Shown: positions 6,197-7,564 of the stretch, piece after piece
Layout: every line of letters starts with the position of its first letter
Numbering within the stretch: position 1 is the stretch's first letter
Source of the DNA: Lachnospiraceae bacterium UBA4381
GTDB lineage: Bacteria > Bacillota > Clostridia > Lachnospirales > Lachnospiraceae
Direction: 5' to 3'
DNA length: 7,564 nt
Assembly (NCBI GenBank): GCA_002391105.1
Contig: DGRT01000036.1
Span: 1 to 7,564 of the forward strand
Program-made: the position numbers and the translations under genes
Notes under the pieces: generated by a model
Seen by the model: the letters and a program-made list of their open reading frames with translations, nothing else
What the model was told of the DNA's origin: nothing
The model's database searches: none

Positions 6197-6275
6197 TTCC
6201 CGACAGGTTATCCTCTATCTGCGTATTTACCTCAGCTATCTGAACCCTGTTCTCCTTAAATGCTTTCTTCAATAA
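6189..6275 (-). pseudogene. Remnant of an ABC exporter transmembrane domain
   Basis: On the minus strand 29 codons read LLKKAFKENRVQIAEVN followed by TQIEDNLSGIRV. This closely resembles the conserved cytoplasmic coupling region of MsbA/MdlB-type exporters (pattern KxRxKIAEINxQxEDSLSGIRVV). No start codon, upstream membrane helices or nucleotide-binding domain adjoin it. A stop lies 10 codons upstream in frame, and similarity ends at the tail of the hydrolase relic, which it overlaps by a few bases on the other strand. It is too short to appear as a normal ORF. I take it as the relic of a gene otherwise deleted. The match is by eye against remembered family consensus. Confidence 0.65.
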
Positions 6276-6356
6276 GCACAGAAGTAAAACACGTAATCAG
6301 CTTTTACAGGCTTTTCTGAAATTAAAACATTATTTTATCAGAAAAACAAGAAAAGC

Positions 6357-6386
6357 TTAAAAAGGGGAGTAACTTTCATTACTCCC
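6357..6386 (-). terminator. Rho-independent terminator after the phosphoesterase gene
   Basis: On the minus strand a perfect 8-bp stem GGGAGTAA/TTACTCCC (6386-6379 with 6372-6365) with a 6-base loop is followed by CTTTTTAA. It begins 22 bases after the phosphoesterase stop and ends the rtcB-xre-phosphoesterase transcript. Next to it, at 6310-6355, TTTTCTGA/TCAGAAAA and GCTTTTCT/AGAAAAGC form a second, A/T-rich and mutually exclusive set of pairings of unknown role. Confidence 0.85.
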
Positions 6387-6408
6387 TCATATTCGCCACA
6401 GGAATTTA

Positions 6409-6963
6409 TCAAATAATCCCTAACTCTTCATTTCTTTTTCTTGTATTTTCGGCCAGCTCCTCAAGAGTACAGGGCTCGTAATTATTGAGCATACATCCGG
6501 CATTAAAGGCTCTCTCCTGCTTCATCATATAGATGGTATCTTCATTAACCCTTGTATGAACATGACCATATACATGATAACTGTCACGATGCTTCTTATC
6601 CCAGCATATAATAGGAAAATGACATAGACAGACATTTCTGCCCTCGTCCTTGATATTCATTATCCAGTCAACTGATTCAAAGCACCTCATTGCCCTTTCA
6701 TTTTTCATAACACGGGAAGGATCATGATTACCAATAACAAGATGTATATGTCCTCTAAGTTTTTCCAAAACTTCATATACGCTTCCTATATCTTTATACG
6801 CCACATCACCCAGAAGATACACCTGGTCATCATCCCGTACCTTGGAATTCCATCTTACAATTATATCCTTTGCCATCTCATCTACATCAGTATAAGGTCT
6901 GTCATCAAATCTGAGACAGTTCGTATGCCCCAAATGCAGATCAGATATATAATAATTCTTCAT
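6409..6963 (-). CDS. Calcineurin-like metallophosphoesterase
   Basis: This 184-residue protein is a compact single-domain member of the calcineurin-like phosphoesterases, two-metal enzymes that cut phosphomonoesters or phosphodiesters. All metal-site motifs are in order: D8 and H10 in ISDLHLGH, GDV (G52, D53), GNHD (78-81), H115 in CHFP and GHVH (133-136). No signal peptide or membrane segment is seen, so it acts in the cytoplasm. The ATG at 6963 has GAGGTG four bases upstream. It lies 59 bases after the XRE gene and appears co-transcribed with it and rtcB. The substrate is unknown. The rtcB context suggests, but does not show, a nucleic acid or nucleotide substrate. Parts of this gene are duplicated at 4107-4208. 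Confidence 0.93.
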   Translation of the reverse strand: MKNYYISDLHLGHTNCLRFDDRPYTDVDEMAKDIIVRWNSKVRDDDQVYLLGDVAYKDIGSVYEVLEKLRGHIHLVIGNHDPSRVMKNERAMRCFESVDWIMNIKDEGRNVCLCHFPIICWDKKHRDSYHVYGHVHTRVNEDTIYMMKQERAFNAGCMLNNYEPCTLEELAENTRKRNEELGII

Positions 6964-6999
6964 AAAGCACCTCTTATTTAAATGTAAAATCTTTCAAAC

Positions 7000-7016
7000 A
7001 TCAGAAGAAATCTGAT
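7000..7016 (-). other. Short hairpin after the XRE gene
   Basis: ATCAGA (7000-7005) pairs with TCTGAT (7011-7016) around a 5-base loop, 7 bases beyond the XRE stop codon. On the minus strand it is followed by GTTTGAAAG rather than a T-run, so it may only stabilise RNA or weakly reduce readthrough into the phosphoesterase gene. Confidence 0.25.
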
Positions 7017-7022
7017 TTGCTG

Positions 7023-7277
7023 TTAAGCTGTCCTTCGGATATCTGTGTCATTCTGAAACACAAGAATATCCTCTATGGATATCTCAAATACAGCAGAAAG
7101 AACTACCAGATTATCGATAGTTGGCATAGCTACACCCTGCTGCCACTTGTATATTGCCTGTGGTGTACCAAACCCAAATATTTCCTGAAGGTCTCTTACT
7201 GTAAGACCTGCCTGCTTACGGAGCCTGGTTATGTTCTTACCGGTTCCGACCGTATCTATTATTGGAATCATATCCAT
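7023..7277 (-). CDS. Small XRE-family helix-turn-helix regulator
   Basis: This 84-residue protein is almost entirely one Cro/CI-type helix-turn-helix domain. Residues 15-60 show NITRLRKQAGLTVRDLQEIF, the turn and recognition helix around GTPQAIYKWQQG, then the closing helices with PTIDNLVVLSAVFEISIEDIL. There is no partner toxin-like gene, sensor domain or protease motif. The ATG at 7277 has AGGAGG at a spacing of 5. A second ATG two codons later is less well placed. It lies 42 bases after the rtcB stop with no terminator between, so it shares the rtcB transcript. It may regulate this operon or act elsewhere. The target is unknown. Confidence 0.9.
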   Translation of the reverse strand: MDMIPIIDTVGTGKNITRLRKQAGLTVRDLQEIFGFGTPQAIYKWQQGVAMPTIDNLVVLSAVFEISIEDILVFQNDTDIRRTA

Positions 7278-7319
7278 CTTGTCCTCCTATTCCGGTTTCT
7301 GAGGAGAACAAGCTTTGCA

Positions 7320-7564
7320 CTACTCAGAAGCCTTAAAATTATATATAGGATGCAACACTTCTATGACATCAACCGACTCTCTGATCACATCAATGATATC
7401 CTCAAGAGACTTGTATGCCATTGGCGCTTCATCCAAAGTATTTTCATTAATCGAAGTGGTATATATACCCTTCATAGTTTCCTGATACTCTTCCATAGAA
7501 AGCGTATCCTTTGCCACTGTACGTGACATGAGCCTTCCTGCTCCATGAGGTGCCGAATAGTTCC
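7320..7564 (-). CDS. rtcB: RNA-splicing ligase RtcB, C-terminal end
   Basis: The last 81 codons of an RtcB ligase enter from the window end. RtcB joins RNA 2',3'-cyclic phosphate or 3'-phosphate ends to 5'-hydroxyl ends using GTP and manganese, in RNA repair or tRNA splicing. The visible part starts NYSAPHGAGRLMSRT, which contains the family's HGAGR active-site motif with the histidine that is guanylylated. It continues with STLDEAP-like NENTLDEAPMAYKSLEDI and the standard C-terminus IEVLHPIYNFKASE. The ATG inside GRLMSR at 7529 is internal and not a start. The frame is open to the window edge and the end of the protein is normal. It is the first gene visible in a minus-strand group with the XRE regulator and phosphoesterase. 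Confidence 0.93.
   Translation of the reverse strand, partial: NYSAPHGAGRLMSRTVAKDTLSMEEYQETMKGIYTTSINENTLDEAPMAYKSLEDIIDVIRESVDVIEVLHPIYNFKASE

Noticed and set aside
7017..7526. Plus-strand open frame of 169 codons across the XRE gene and rtcB end.
   Set aside because: It is a shadow of two genes with clear family motifs on the minus strand. Its translation is of shadow-like composition and crosses their intergenic gap.

Overview
This 7.6 kb window has low-to-moderate GC. Its proteins read like those of a gut or rumen Clostridia member, most likely Lachnospiraceae. The grounds are the histidine kinase with a SHQTKTP H-box, the small XRE regulator next to rtcB, the LysR and beta-lactamase-fold sequences, and AGGAGG-type ribosome binding sites. 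The genus cannot be fixed from the sequence alone.

Layout. (1) Positions 1-4003, all on the minus strand, hold a two-component system and an ABC transporter, in transcription order response regulator, histidine kinase, terminator, ABC ATPase, FtsX/MacB-type permease (cut by the window edge). The ABC pair has its own promoter region directly after the kinase terminator. That region carries a near-consensus sigma-70 promoter and, further down, two tandem 11-bp repeats just upstream of an extended -10 box. The natural reading is that the regulator controls the transporter, as in Bce-like or VirR-like resistance modules, but no substrate can be named. (2) Positions about 4107-6275 are an island of broken genes: a rearranged copy of part of the phosphoesterase gene found 2.4 kb away, a LysR regulator without the first part of its DNA-binding domain, a metallo-beta-lactamase-fold hydrolase that has lost its HxHxDH motif, and a 29-codon remnant of an ABC exporter membrane domain. 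Within the island sits one intact small gene (5156-5416). It encodes an 86-residue peptide with a double-glycine leader and a four-cysteine zinc-ribbon-like core, and has a good promoter and a perfect Shine-Dalgarno sequence. (3) Positions 6409-7564, minus strand, hold the end of rtcB (RNA ligase), a small XRE regulator and a calcineurin-like phosphoesterase, ending in a strong terminator. They look co-transcribed.

The intact modules are ordinary. The points of interest are the orphan double-glycine peptide, the micro-duplication of the phosphoesterase gene fused to the truncated lysR, the hidden exporter remnant, and the possible RNA-repair grouping of rtcB with a phosphoesterase. No tRNA, rRNA, CRISPR array, insertion sequence or phage gene was seen. 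No gap between genes or remnants exceeds about 260 bases.
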